Position numbers and translations under genes: made by a program. Under the pieces are notes generated by a model, which was not told the DNA's origin, searched no databases, and worked only from the letters and a program-made list of their open reading frames with translations. From Pantoea nemavictus (lineage in GTDB: Bacteria > Pseudomonadota > Gammaproteobacteria > Enterobacterales > Enterobacteriaceae): 64,000 nucleotides of DNA. Shown piece by piece: positions 8,813 through 18,276 of the stretch. Within the stretch, counting starts at the first letter, position 1, and each line of letters starts with the position of its first letter. The stretch covers positions 1-64,000 of the forward strand of contig NZ_JBBGZW010000001.1 in the NCBI RefSeq assembly GCF_037479095.1, read 5' to 3'.

Positions 8813-9601
8813 ATGGGTTTTCTTTCCGGTAAGCGCATTCTGATTACTGGCGTTGCCAGTAAACTCTCAATCGCCTACGGTATTGCGCAGGCGATGCACA
8901 AACAGGGCGCAGAACTGGCTTTCACCTACCAGAACGACAAACTGAAAAGTCGTGTGGAAGAGTTTGCTAAAGATCTGGGTTCAGACATTGTTCTGCCTTG
9001 CGATGTAGCCGAAGACGAGAGCATCACTGCGCTGTTCACCGAACTGGCAAAAACCTGGCCGAAATTTGACGGTTTCGTTCACTCCATCGGTTTCGCGCCT
9101 GGCGATCAGCTGGATGGTGACTATGTGAACGCAGTGACCCGTGAAGGCTTCAAAATCGCTCACGACATCAGCGCCTACAGCTTTGTCGCGATGGCTAAAG
9201 AGTGCCGTGCGATGCTGAACCCTAACTCTGCCCTGCTGACCCTGTCCTACCTGGGTGCAGAGCGCGCGATCCCTAACTACAACGTTATGGGTCTGGCGAA
9301 AGCGTCTCTGGAAGCCAACGTTCGTTACATGGCGAACGCGATGGGTCCAGAAGGCACGCGCGTTAACGCCGTGTCGGCCGGTCCAATCCGTACCCTGGCG
9401 GCGTCAGGCATCAAAGACTTCCGTAAGATGCTGGCACACTGCGAAGCGGTTACCCCGATTCGTCGTACCGTGACCATCGAAGACGTGGGTAACTCTGCGG
9501 CCTTCCTGTGTTCTGACCTCGCGGGTGGTATCACCGGTGAAGTGGTACACGTTGATGGCGGCTTCAGCATCGCCGCGATGAACGAGCTGGAACTGAAATA
9601 A
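8813..9601 (+). CDS. fabI: FabI, enoyl-[acyl-carrier-protein] reductase (NADH)
   Basis: The protein has 262 residues. It catalyses the last reduction of each fatty-acid elongation cycle in the cytosol and is the triclosan target. It is a short-chain dehydrogenase fold with [13 protein letters not shown] at the cofactor site and the catalytic Tyr146, Tyr156 and Lys163 in place. Gly93, the classic resistance site, is unchanged in [10 protein letters not shown] chose the ATG at 8813 because it gives the family N-terminus [12 protein letters not shown] and has AGGA nine bases upstream. It is a single-gene unit with its own promoter and terminator. Confidence 0.97.
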   Translation: MGFLSGKRILITGVASKLSIAYGIAQAMHKQGAELAFTYQNDKLKSRVEEFAKDLGSDIVLPCDVAEDESITALFTELAKTWPKFDGFVHSIGFAPGDQLDGDYVNAVTREGFKIAHDISAYSFVAMAKECRAMLNPNSALLTLSYLGAERAIPNYNVMGLAKASLEANVRYMANAMGPEGTRVNAVSAGPIRTLAASGIKDFRKMLAHCEAVTPIRRTVTIEDVGNSAAFLCSDLAGGITGEVVHVDGGFSIAAMNELELK

Positions 9602-9611
9602 GATTCATCCA

Positions 9612-9638
9612 CAGGTCGCCCTTTCTGGCGACCTGTTT
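9612..9638 (+). terminator. rho-independent terminator after fabI
   Basis: CAGGTCGCC and GGCGACCTG form a 9-bp stem with a six-base loop, followed by TTT and then an A run. Confidence 0.75.
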
Positions 9639-9798
9639 AAAAACCCCCCGCCCTTATACTCCTAAGCTATTAATTATTCCCCATCATTCTTTTGCCGTGG
9701 ACAGCCGTTCAGCGACGATAAGCTAGCCCTTTGTTGCACGCCTGCTTTTCAGATTCGCACGCCCTGCAGCAAGTCCGTTTTTAGCGAAAGGAATGACC

Positions 9799-10920
9799 AT
9801 GGAACAACGCCGTTCTCCCGGCCATGACCACTGGTTTTATGAAAGCCAGACTCGCCCGAATACTACCGCTACCGCACCGCTGGTGCCCGAAGCCGCCTAT
9901 ATCGAAGACCGTTTTCTGCTCGGTTTGCAACAGGAAGCCACGGCGTTACAACCGCTGCTGACACGTTTTCAGCCTGCACTGTTGGCTGCGCGCGATCTGA
10001 GTCAGATCCTGTTTCCCGATACGCTGTCGACCAGTTTGACGCACACGTTAACCCTGTACGATCGCCTCAGCACCGCGTTAACGGTGGCGCAGGTCGCTGG
10101 TGTGCAGCGCTTGTGCAATCACTACTCTGCCCGGCTAAATCCGTTGCCCGGCCCGGACTCTTCACGTGAAAGCAATAATCGCCTGACGCAAATTACTCAA
10201 TATGCGCGCCAGCTAGCGATGCAGCCGGAGCTGATTACCCGCAACAGCATTAGCGCGTTGGATGCGGTGGGATTAACCGAGCCCGATATCGTTACGCTCA
10301 ACCAACTGGTGGGCTATGTCAGTTATCAGTCGCGCGTAGTGGCGTCGCTGCAGGCGATGATGGGCTTGCCGGTGCGCTGGATTCCGGGTGTTTCTCCGCC
10401 GCCAGATGCCAACGCCGACCTGTTTGCCCACTCCGCCGACTGGCAACCAGCGTTAAAACCGGTTGAATTGCGCTATGCCAGCGCCGAACAGCTGGCAGCC
10501 GTGACGTTCTGTCAGGGCATTGAGGGTTTGGATGAAGCAACGTGGCTGCTGGTGCAGGATGCGCAAGCGTTGTACGGCTTCGCCACTTTGAAGCAGCGGC
10601 TTAGCGAACATTTTGCGCAGGATGAAGCGCTGGCGCAGGCAGTTAGCGCGCGCGTGCTGGGGTGTCGACGCCAGTTTGATCTGCTGGCAGGTGAATGGCG
10701 CACGGCGCTAGTGCAGGATATCGAGCGCGCCGCTAACACCTCGCCGGTGATTACCCTCAGCGCCCAGTTAACTCGCCTGCCCGACCGCTTTAGCGCTGCG
10801 CACCTGCAGCCGCTGTTAAATGCTGGCTGGGGCACCGAACGCATCTTCACGCTGTTACAAGCGGTAGCCTTTGCCAGCTGGCAGGATCGCGTGCTGATGG
10901 CGCTCGGCGAAACCCGTTAA
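9799..10920 (+). CDS. AhpD/carboxymuconolactone-decarboxylase-like protein with an internal duplication
   Basis: The protein has 373 residues. AAAGGA at 9787-9792 favours the second ATG at 9799; the first at 9793 is too close. Two stretches resemble each other: about 150-185 (AVGLTEPDIVTLNQLVGYVSYQSRVV) and about 340-370 (NAGWGTERIFTLLQAVAFASWQDRVL). Both recall the helical signature of CMD/AhpD-fold proteins. The redox CxxC pair of true AhpD is absent, so peroxidase activity is doubtful. The substrate is unknown. It is convergent with, and overlaps by four bases, the LysR gene that follows. The family call is moderate; a hypothetical protein is the fallback. Confidence 0.6.
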   Translation: MEQRRSPGHDHWFYESQTRPNTTATAPLVPEAAYIEDRFLLGLQQEATALQPLLTRFQPALLAARDLSQILFPDTLSTSLTHTLTLYDRLSTALTVAQVAGVQRLCNHYSARLNPLPGPDSSRESNNRLTQITQYARQLAMQPELITRNSISALDAVGLTEPDIVTLNQLVGYVSYQSRVVASLQAMMGLPVRWIPGVSPPPDANADLFAHSADWQPALKPVELRYASAEQLAAVTFCQGIEGLDEATWLLVQDAQALYGFATLKQRLSEHFAQDEALAQAVSARVLGCRRQFDLLAGEWRTALVQDIERAANTSPVITLSAQLTRLPDRFSAAHLQPLLNAGWGTERIFTLLQAVAFASWQDRVLMALGETR

Positions 10921-11813
10921 TCGGGTAGATGCCGGCGCGCTTCATCAAAGAAATGCTGAGCCAGCGGCGATGCTCTGCCCGGCTCGGCAATCACCAGCGC
11001 CGCCTGACGCCCCATCGGCGCGATATCAATTGGCCGCCGCGCCAGATTCTGCATCAGCTCCGGCAACAGATGGCCGCACGGCGAAACCATCACCCCCAAT
11101 CCTACCTGCGCACTTTGCAACAGCTGCATAATTGAGGCGCTTTCGACGATAACGCGTGGGATCAGACCGGTTTCTCGCAGTTGCCCGTCGAGATAGCGCC
11201 GAAAATAGCGCGTCGGTTCGGCCAGGCACAGCGGCTGGCTGGCGAGCGTAGAGAGCGTGATGGTTTCCTGCTGCAGCAACGCCGGAAAATGCGCCGGATT
11301 AAACAGGGCTTCCACGCCGGGATCTTTCAGCAGTGCCGTCTGGAAGTGCAGCTCACGCAGTGACGTCAGTTCAAAGAACCCGATACCGCCGTCCACGGTA
11401 TGGCTGTTGAGCGCTTCCAGCAGTTGGTCGGCGCTCATCGCCGAAACGCGATAGTCGAGCTGCGGGTAGCGTACCTCCACCGCCTTCAACAGCGCCGGCA
11501 GCGCCACGCTGCACTGCGGCATGACGCCCAGCCGCAACGTGCCGTTGACGCCATGCTTAAGCGATTCAACTTCCAGCTTCAAACCCTGATACACCGATAC
11601 AATCTCCCGCGCCCACGTCAGCACGCGTTCGCCCTCTGGCGTGAAGCCATCGAAATTATTGCTGCGGTTAATCAGCGAAAGGCCTAATTCGCGCTCAAGG
11701 TTTTTCAGACGCATCGACAGCGTCGGCTGGCTGACAAAACTGGCTTCGGCTGCACGACCAAAGTGGCGCTCGCGCTCCAGATTAGTGAGGTAGATTAATT
11801 GTTTGATGTCCAT
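10917..11813 (-). CDS. LysR-family transcriptional regulator
   Basis: The protein has 298 residues. An N-terminal winged helix-turn-helix (about 1-60, with FGRAAEASFVSQPTLSMRLKNLERELG) is followed by a LysR_substrate domain from about residue 90 onwards (GTLRLGVMPQCS). It is a cytoplasmic DNA-binding regulator that usually responds to a small co-inducer. The target is unknown. LysR genes often regulate a divergent neighbour, but here the upstream neighbour (the PTS gene at 11893-13482) runs in the same direction and the CMD-like gene is convergent. The stop overlaps the CMD-like gene by four bases. The ribosome site is weak. Confidence 0.88.
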   Translation of the reverse strand: MDIKQLIYLTNLERERHFGRAAEASFVSQPTLSMRLKNLERELGLSLINRSNNFDGFTPEGERVLTWAREIVSVYQGLKLEVESLKHGVNGTLRLGVMPQCSVALPALLKAVEVRYPQLDYRVSAMSADQLLEALNSHTVDGGIGFFELTSLRELHFQTALLKDPGVEALFNPAHFPALLQQETITLSTLASQPLCLAEPTRYFRRYLDGQLRETGLIPRVIVESASIMQLLQSAQVGLGVMVSPCGHLLPELMQNLARRPIDIAPMGRQAALVIAEPGRASPLAQHFFDEARRHLPD

Positions 11814-11857
11814 GGAAAGCAGAATTGGCTGGAAAACAACAGTGTATCATGGCGAAT

Positions 11858-11886
11858 GCCGCTGCGCTGAAGGCCCGCGCAGCGGC
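11858..11886 (-). terminator. hairpin downstream of the PTS gene
   Basis: GCCGCTGCGC and GCGCAGCGGC form a perfect 10-bp stem with a nine-base loop, just beyond the PTS stop codon. No T run follows, so it may stabilise the 3' end rather than terminate. Confidence 0.5.
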
Positions 11887-11892
11887 ATGTTG

Positions 11893-13482
11893 TTACGCCA
11901 CGCCGAGAGCAGTTTTGACGTCGTTGGCAATCTTCTCGACCTGCGGGCCATAAATCACCTGCACATCGTGTTCGCTGACGCGATTGATACCGTTGGCACC
12001 GGTGGTCAGCAAGGTTTGATCAACCACTTCATTCATCTGTTTCACCCGCACCCGCAGTCGCGTGAAGCAGCAATCGACATCCTCTATATTGGCCTCACCA
12101 CCGAGTCCGCTGATGATGACCTTAGTGCGTTCATCGGCCGCTACCAATTCAGGTTTTTGCTCTTCATCAGATTCGCGTCCCGGCGTCTCCACGCGCATGC
12201 GGGTGATGACAAAACGGAAGCCGTAGTAATAAATCGGCACATAAATCACGCCGAGGACAATCGTCCACCACCAATGGGTTTTGCTGCCGCCGAGGATGCC
12301 GAACACCACCAAATCGATCGCGCCGCCCTGCACATTGCCAATCATCAGCTGCAGCATCGACATCAGCATAAACGACAGGCCAGTTAACAGTGCATGCAGG
12401 ATATACAGCACCGGCGACACGAAGATGAAACAGAACTCCAGCGGCTCGGTGATGCCGGTGGTAAATGAAGTCAGCGCGGCGGCCAGCACCAGCGCTTTGA
12501 CGCGCTGTTTATGCTCGGGCCGCGCGGTGTGGTAAATCGCCAGCGCGGCAGCGGGTAAACCAAACATCATGACCGGAATCTTGCCCTGGGCAAGGAACTG
12601 CGTGGCGCCGCGTACCGTCTCATCTGGAATGGCGCCGGGATGCGTTAGCGAGGTGTTGAAGATGTTCAACGCCCCGACAATGCTTTGCCCATCGACCGTT
12701 GCCATGCCGCCAATGGGGGTAAAGCGCACGGTTTCGTTGAGGATGTGATGCAAACCGGTGGGAATCAGTAAGCGCTCGCTGGTACCCAACAGGAACGCGC
12801 CATACTGACCGCTTTTACCGATCATCAGGCCCACCCACGCAATACCTTCCCCAATGGTCGGCCAAATCAGCGCCAGCAGCACGCCAATCAGCGGCAACAC
12901 CACCACGGTAACGATCGGCACAAAGCGCCGTCCGCCAAAGAAGCTGATCGCCGTAGGCAGTTGCTGAGTATAGAAACGGTTATGCAGCAACACAGTAATC
13001 AAGCCAGCAATCACGCCGCCCAGCACGCTCATGTTGTAGGTAAAAATGCCAAGCATGTCGATGTATTCAGCCGAGGTCATCATCGCCGCGGTTTGGTCCA
13101 TGCCCGCTTTCTGCAGCGCTTCTGGCGTGGTGGTCGCCGCCGTCAGCCCTTTCGACGCCAGCGTGGCGCTGATGCCGACGTTCATGGCGATATAGCCAAT
13201 GACGGCGGCGAATGCGGCGGTGGGCTTCTCGGCTTTTGCCAGTCCGATAGCGCTGGCTACCGCAAAGAACAGCGGCAGATTGGCGAAAAGCGCGCCCGCC
13301 ACTTTGCGGATAAAGCCAATGATCAGTTGCGGCACCTGCAGATTGGCGAAGGCATCCCCGGTGATGGCAGGGTTTTGCATCGCCGCGGCTAACCCAAGGA
13401 AGATCCCTGCGGCGGCGATCACCGAGATCGGCATCATTAAGGCTTTACCGAAGGCGTGAATTTGGCTGGCCAGACTCTTCAT
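11893..13482 (-). CDS. PTS sugar permease EIICB, MalX-like (glucose/maltose/alpha-glucoside type)
   Basis: The protein has 529 residues. An N-terminal EIIC membrane domain (about 1-400, around ten segments) includes ERLLIPTGLHHILNE, GKIPVMMFGLPAAALAIYH and TGITEPLEFCFIFVSPVLY. A linker leads to a C-terminal EIIB domain with the phosphocysteine region VDCCFTRLRVRV at about 461-472. Length and order resemble E. coli MalX. There is no EIIA domain, so phosphate would come from the soluble glucose EIIA. No glycosidase or other sugar enzyme is adjacent, so the substrate stays open. A possible CRP site lies upstream at 13571-13586. Confidence 0.85.
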   Translation of the reverse strand: MKSLASQIHAFGKALMMPISVIAAAGIFLGLAAAMQNPAITGDAFANLQVPQLIIGFIRKVAGALFANLPLFFAVASAIGLAKAEKPTAAFAAVIGYIAMNVGISATLASKGLTAATTTPEALQKAGMDQTAAMMTSAEYIDMLGIFTYNMSVLGGVIAGLITVLLHNRFYTQQLPTAISFFGGRRFVPIVTVVVLPLIGVLLALIWPTIGEGIAWVGLMIGKSGQYGAFLLGTSERLLIPTGLHHILNETVRFTPIGGMATVDGQSIVGALNIFNTSLTHPGAIPDETVRGATQFLAQGKIPVMMFGLPAAALAIYHTARPEHKQRVKALVLAAALTSFTTGITEPLEFCFIFVSPVLYILHALLTGLSFMLMSMLQLMIGNVQGGAIDLVVFGILGGSKTHWWWTIVLGVIYVPIYYYGFRFVITRMRVETPGRESDEEQKPELVAADERTKVIISGLGGEANIEDVDCCFTRLRVRVKQMNEVVDQTLLTTGANGINRVSEHDVQVIYGPQVEKIANDVKTALGVA

Positions 13483-13570
13483 ACTGCATGCCCTTTTCAG
13501 AATGGAAAGAGCAATTATTAGTCAGTTATCTCAGCAACACGTAACCGCCGGCCGTTATCAGCCGGGAAAG

Positions 13571-13586
13571 TTTGATTTAGATCACG
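13571..13586. promoter_or_regulatory. possible CRP site between the PTS gene and the YdeP-type gene
   Basis: TTTGA-N6-TCACG matches the CRP consensus TGTGA-N6-TCACA at eight of ten core bases. It lies about 90 bp upstream of the PTS start and 140 bp upstream of the divergent oxidoreductase, so either could be controlled. Confidence 0.35.
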
Positions 13587-13726
13587 CTTTACGCGCGTGT
13601 TGCGATAAACGCCGCCTATCGCACCATTAAACCAATCAATTAGACAACTTTTAAGGAGAGTCGCACACTTCCCGCTAACAGAAGACATATTCTGATAACA
13701 ACTCATAAACAAATAAGCCTGCAACT

Positions 13727-16033
13727 ATGAAATTTAAACGTAAGATTCAACCCTATCGCGCGGCGGCGGGCGGCTGGGGTTCTTTGGAAGCCACCACCCG
13801 TTTCGTCCTTGATAGCAAAGCGGCGCTGAAAAACATGCGTAATCTGATGCGTATGAACAAAGCGCGCGGTTTCGACTGCCCAGGTTGTGCATGGGGCGAT
13901 GACAACAAAAGCACCTTCAGCTTCTGTGAAAACGGCGCCAAAGCGGTGACGTGGGAAGCGACACGTCGTGTAGTTGAGCCTGAATTCTTCGCCCAGCACA
14001 GCGTAAGCACCCTGTATCAGCAAAGTGACTATTTCCTCGAATATCAGGGACGCTTGACCCACCCAATGCGCTATAACAGCGCGACCGACCATTACGAGCC
14101 GATTAGCTGGGATGATGCCTTTGCGCTCATTGCACGCCATTTGCAGGCGATGGACCATCCGAATCAGATGGAGCTGTATACCTCCGGCCGCGCCAGCAAT
14201 GAAGCCTCATGGCTTTATCAACTGTTTGGTCGCGTGATGGGCAGCAATAACTTCCCTGACTGCTCCAACATGTGCCACGAAGCCAGTGGTACTGGCCTAA
14301 AGCGCAGCATCGGCGTGGGCAAAGGCACCATTCGTCTGGATGATTTCGATCACGCAGACGCGATTTTCGTCCTTGGCCAGAATCCAGGCACCAACCATCC
14401 ACGTATGCTGCACAGCCTGCGTCACGCTGCCGATCACGGCGCGAAAATCGTCACCTTTAATACCTTACGTGAGCGCGGACTTGAGCGTTTTGCCGATCCG
14501 CAGAAGCCGCTGGAGATCGTCACCTCGATGGCTGGCACGATTAGTTCTGCCTATTACCAGCCCAACCTTGGCGGCGATATGGCCGCGATTCGTGGCATGG
14601 TGAAAACGCTGCTGGAAGTGCAGCGTGCGCGTTTGGCCGCCGGTGAGAAAGGTATTTTCGATCAAGCCTTTATCGATGCCAACACGCAAGGCATCGAAGA
14701 GTATCTTGCCGCGGTGGATAACACCCGCTGGGATGATATTGTGCGCCAATCGGGCCTGAGCGAAACGCAGATTCGTGAAGCAGCCGCCATTTATCAAAGT
14801 GCCGAACGCGTCATCGTCACCTGGGCAATGGGCATCACCCAGCACAAACATTCGGTCGATACCGTTCGCGAAATCACCAACCTGCAGCTGCTGTTTGGTC
14901 AACTGGGCAAAAAAGGCGCTGGCCTGTGTCCGGTACGCGGCCACAGTAACGTGCAGGGCAACCGCACCATGGGGATTGATGAGAAGCCGAGCAAGGCGTT
15001 CCTCGATGCACTGGGCGCACATTTTGATTTCGAGCCGCCACGCGAGCATGGCCACAACACCGTTGAAGCGTTGAATGCGATGCTGCGTGACGAAGTGAAA
15101 GTGCTGATTGCGCTGGGCGGTAACCTCGCTGCGGCAGCACCGGATTCACCGGTCACCGAAGAGGCGTTGCAGCACTGCGGTTTGACGGTGCACATCAGCA
15201 CCAAACTGAACCGCAGCCACCTGGTGCCGGGCCATGAAGGGTTGATTCTGCCGACATTGGGCCGCACCGAGCGCGATCGACAGGCAAGCGGCAATCAATA
15301 TATTACCGTCGAAGACTCCTTCAGCATGGTGCACGCCTCTGAAGGCGTGGGCATTCCGCTGGCCGAGACGCAGCGTTCCGAAACCGCGATTGTTGCGGGC
15401 ATTGCGCATGCAACCTTAGGCAGCGATAAAATCGACTGGCTGGCGATGGCGGGCAACTACGATCTGATTCGCGATCACATTGCGGCGACGATTCCGGGCT
15501 TTGCCGATTTCAATAACAAATGCGACATCCCAGGCGGATTCTATCTGGGCAGCGCCGCGGCCGAACTGCGCTTCAACACGCCGAGCAAATTAGCCGAGTT
15601 CAGCGCAGCGGCACTGCCAACCTCGCTGTTTCCACAGCTCGGTGATGTTGCCGTGCCGTTCACGCTGCAAACTCTGCGCTCCCACGATCAGTACAACACC
15701 ACTATTTACGGCCTCGACGATCGCTATCGCGGCGTGTACGGTCAGCGCGAGGTGGTGTTTATTCATCCGGAGGATATGGCATCGCTGGGCTTCACCGAAG
15801 GCCAGTTGGTGGATATTGAAACGCTGTGGAATGACGGTTTGACGCGTCGCGTCAGTGGTTTCAAGCTGGTGCCTTACAATATTCCGCGCGGCAACCTCGC
15901 CGCTTATTATCCGGAAACTAACCCGCTGGTGCCGCTTTCCAGCTTCGGCGACGGCAGCGGCACGCCGACCTCAAAATCGGTGCCGGTTAAGCTGGCATTA
16001 ACCGCCGCCGTACCCTCGCAACGTATCGCCTGA
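13727..16033 (+). CDS. FdhF/YdeP-family molybdopterin oxidoreductase
   Basis: The protein has 768 residues and is close in length and sequence to E. coli YdeP. The N-terminus has the RGFDCPGCAWGDD cysteine motif. The molybdopterin core follows, with YTSGRASNEASWLYQLF and NFPDCSNMCHEASG, where a cysteine sits in the usual ligand region. The C-terminal molydop_binding part is RSHDQYNTTIYGLDDRYRG. The family probably binds a molybdenum cofactor and one Fe-S cluster; the substrate is unknown, and E. coli YdeP contributes to acid resistance. There is no twin-arginine signal, so it is cytoplasmic. It is transcribed divergently from the PTS gene. Confidence 0.88.
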   Translation: MKFKRKIQPYRAAAGGWGSLEATTRFVLDSKAALKNMRNLMRMNKARGFDCPGCAWGDDNKSTFSFCENGAKAVTWEATRRVVEPEFFAQHSVSTLYQQSDYFLEYQGRLTHPMRYNSATDHYEPISWDDAFALIARHLQAMDHPNQMELYTSGRASNEASWLYQLFGRVMGSNNFPDCSNMCHEASGTGLKRSIGVGKGTIRLDDFDHADAIFVLGQNPGTNHPRMLHSLRHAADHGAKIVTFNTLRERGLERFADPQKPLEIVTSMAGTISSAYYQPNLGGDMAAIRGMVKTLLEVQRARLAAGEKGIFDQAFIDANTQGIEEYLAAVDNTRWDDIVRQSGLSETQIREAAAIYQSAERVIVTWAMGITQHKHSVDTVREITNLQLLFGQLGKKGAGLCPVRGHSNVQGNRTMGIDEKPSKAFLDALGAHFDFEPPREHGHNTVEALNAMLRDEVKVLIALGGNLAAAAPDSPVTEEALQHCGLTVHISTKLNRSHLVPGHEGLILPTLGRTERDRQASGNQYITVEDSFSMVHASEGVGIPLAETQRSETAIVAGIAHATLGSDKIDWLAMAGNYDLIRDHIAATIPGFADFNNKCDIPGGFYLGSAAAELRFNTPSKLAEFSAAALPTSLFPQLGDVAVPFTLQTLRSHDQYNTTIYGLDDRYRGVYGQREVVFIHPEDMASLGFTEGQLVDIETLWNDGLTRRVSGFKLVPYNIPRGNLAAYYPETNPLVPLSSFGDGSGTPTSKSVPVKLALTAAVPSQRIA

Positions 16034-16053
16034 CCAAAGCGTTATCAGAAGGT

Positions 16054-16080
16054 AAAAAGCCGCGTAAAGCGGCTTTTTAG
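16054..16080 (+). terminator. terminator after the YdeP-type gene
   Basis: AAAAAGCCGC and GCGGCTTTTT form a stem with a GTAAA loop and a T run. Confidence 0.8.
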
Positions 16081-16157
16081 CCTGTTTTGGCCTTGCCGCG
16101 CGCACCCGATTCGCGTAAAACTGTCAGCCGCTCTTAGGCCACGAAACTATATAAATT

Positions 16158-18092
16158 ATGTTCCAGGATAATCCGCTGCTCGCGCAGCTTAAAGAGAAGC
16201 TTCACGCGCAGACTCCGCGCGTCGAAGGTGTTGTTAAAGGTACGGAAAAAGGCTTTGGCTTCCTTGAAGTTGATGCCCAAAAAAGCTACTTCATTCCGCC
16301 ACCGCAGATGAAGAAAGTGATGCACGGCGACCGTATTTCAGCCGTGATCCACACCGATAAAGACCGCGAGAGTGCCGAGCCGGAAACCCTGGTTGAGCCG
16401 TTCCTGACCCGCTTTGTCGGCCGCGTACAAAAGAAGGACGATCGCCTGTCGATTGTACCGGATCATCCGCTGCTTAAAGATGCGATTCAGTGTCGCGCCG
16501 ATCGTAGCGTGTCCCACGATTTCCAGAACGGCGATTGGGCGGTGGCGGAAATGCGCCGTCATCCGCTGAAGGGCGATCGCGGTTTTTATGCCGAACTGAC
16601 CGAATTCATTGTCACTGCGGACGATCACCTCGCGCCATGGTGGGTGACGCTGTCGCGTCACAACCTCGAACGTCAGGCACCCGACGTCGGTTTTGGTGAG
16701 ATGATTGATGAGAATCTGCAGCGTGAAGATCTGACTGCCCTGAACTTCGTCACCATCGACAGCGCCAGCACCCAAGATATGGATGATGCGCTGTACGTGG
16801 AAGAGACCGCCGACGGCAATCTTTCGCTGACCATCGCTATCGCCGATCCTACCGCTTACGTGCCGGAAGGCAGTGAGCTGGATAAGCTGGCGTCAAAACG
16901 CGCCTTCACCAACTATCTGCCGGGCTTCAACATTCCGATGCTGCCGCGCGAGCTTTCTGACAACGTCTGTTCACTGCGTCCGAACGAGCGTCGTCCGGCG
17001 CTGGCGTGCCGCGTAACGGTACTGAAAGATGGCAGCCTGGCTGACGATGTGCACTTCTTCGCCGCGTGGATCGAATCGAAAGCCAAACTGGTTTATGACG
17101 AGGTCTCCGATTGGCTGGAAAATAGCGGCAGCTGGCAGCCAGAGAACGAGGCGATTGCCCAGCAGATTCGCCTGCTGCATCAGGTTTGCCTGGCGCGCAG
17201 CGAGTGGCGTCAAACCCATGCGCTGGTGTTTAAAGATCGTCCGGACTACCGCTTCGTCCTGGGCGAGAAAGGCGAAGTGCTGGATATCATCTCTGAGCCA
17301 CGTCGCATCGCTAACCGCATCGTAGAAGAGTCAATGATTCTGGCTAACGTCTGTGCCGCCAACGTGCTGCAGGAGAAGCTGGGCTTCGGTATCTACAACC
17401 TGCATACCGGCTTTGATCTGGCGAATGCTGAGCAGGCCGCTGGCGTGCTGGCGGGGCACGGTATCACCGTTGATCCGCAGGCAATTACCACGCTGGAAGG
17501 CTTCCGTCAGCTGCGCCGTGAACTCGATGCGCAGCCAACGCAGTATCTTGATAGCCGCATTCGTCGCTTCCAGTCCTTTGCGGAAGTCGGCACCGAACCT
17601 GGCCCGCACTTTGGTCTCGGCCTTGACGCCTACGCGACCTGGACTTCGCCAATTCGTAAGTTTGGCGACATGATCAACCATCGTCTGCTGAAAGCGATTG
17701 TGCGCGGCGACAGCATCGCCCGTCCGCAGGATGAGCTGACGACGATCATGAGCGAACGTCGTCGTCTGAACCGTATGGCTGAACGCGATGTGGGTGATTG
17801 GCTTTACGCACGTTTCCTGTCGCCGTTTGCTGGCACCGACCGCAAATTCAGCGCCGAAGTTATCGACGTGTCGCGTGGCGGTATGCGCGTTCGTTTGCAG
17901 GAAAATGGCGCGGTTGCCTTTATCCCTGCACCATTCATCCACGCGGTGCGTGATGAACTGGTGTGCTCGCAGGAGAGCGGCACCGTGCAGATTAAAGGTG
18001 AAGTGGCTTACCGCGTTACTGACATCATTGATGTGACCATCGCCGAAGTGCGCATGGAAACACGCAGCGTGGTGGCTCGTCCCGCCGCCTGA
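16158..18092 (+). CDS. rnb: RNase II, processive 3'-5' exoribonuclease
   Basis: The protein has 644 residues, the same as E. coli. It degrades unstructured RNA from the 3' end in mRNA turnover. The order is an N-terminal cold-shock/OB domain ([18 protein letters not shown]), a second cold-shock domain, the RNB catalytic domain from about 190, and a C-terminal S1 domain (about 555-640). The four metal-binding aspartates 201, 207, 209 and 210 lie in [12 protein letters not shown], and Tyr/Phe contacts are kept in [12 protein letters not shown]. The start at 16158 matches the family N-terminus [12 protein letters not shown]. It stands alone between two terminators. Confidence 0.97.
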   Translation: MFQDNPLLAQLKEKLHAQTPRVEGVVKGTEKGFGFLEVDAQKSYFIPPPQMKKVMHGDRISAVIHTDKDRESAEPETLVEPFLTRFVGRVQKKDDRLSIVPDHPLLKDAIQCRADRSVSHDFQNGDWAVAEMRRHPLKGDRGFYAELTEFIVTADDHLAPWWVTLSRHNLERQAPDVGFGEMIDENLQREDLTALNFVTIDSASTQDMDDALYVEETADGNLSLTIAIADPTAYVPEGSELDKLASKRAFTNYLPGFNIPMLPRELSDNVCSLRPNERRPALACRVTVLKDGSLADDVHFFAAWIESKAKLVYDEVSDWLENSGSWQPENEAIAQQIRLLHQVCLARSEWRQTHALVFKDRPDYRFVLGEKGEVLDIISEPRRIANRIVEESMILANVCAANVLQEKLGFGIYNLHTGFDLANAEQAAGVLAGHGITVDPQAITTLEGFRQLRRELDAQPTQYLDSRIRRFQSFAEVGTEPGPHFGLGLDAYATWTSPIRKFGDMINHRLLKAIVRGDSIARPQDELTTIMSERRRLNRMAERDVGDWLYARFLSPFAGTDRKFSAEVIDVSRGGMRVRLQENGAVAFIPAPFIHAVRDELVCSQESGTVQIKGEVAYRVTDIIDVTIAEVRMETRSVVARPAA

Positions 18093-18103
18093 GCATGAAA
18101 ACC

Positions 18104-18134
18104 TGCGGGATAACAGCCGTTATCCCGCATTTCT
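18104..18134 (+). terminator. terminator after rnb
   Basis: TGCGGGATAAC and GTTATCCCGCA form an 11-bp stem with an AGCC loop, followed by a pyrimidine-rich tract. Confidence 0.75.
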
Positions 18135-18276
18135 CTTCGCCCGCTTTAGCAAATGTTAAATTTGCATTCCGCTTCACATTTCTAACGCCTTCGCCTGTCG
18201 TTAACAATTCATTACATTACTTTTAACTTGTTGTATTCGATCGCCTCTTTTCCCGGTCCCTACAAGGAGTTAACTC

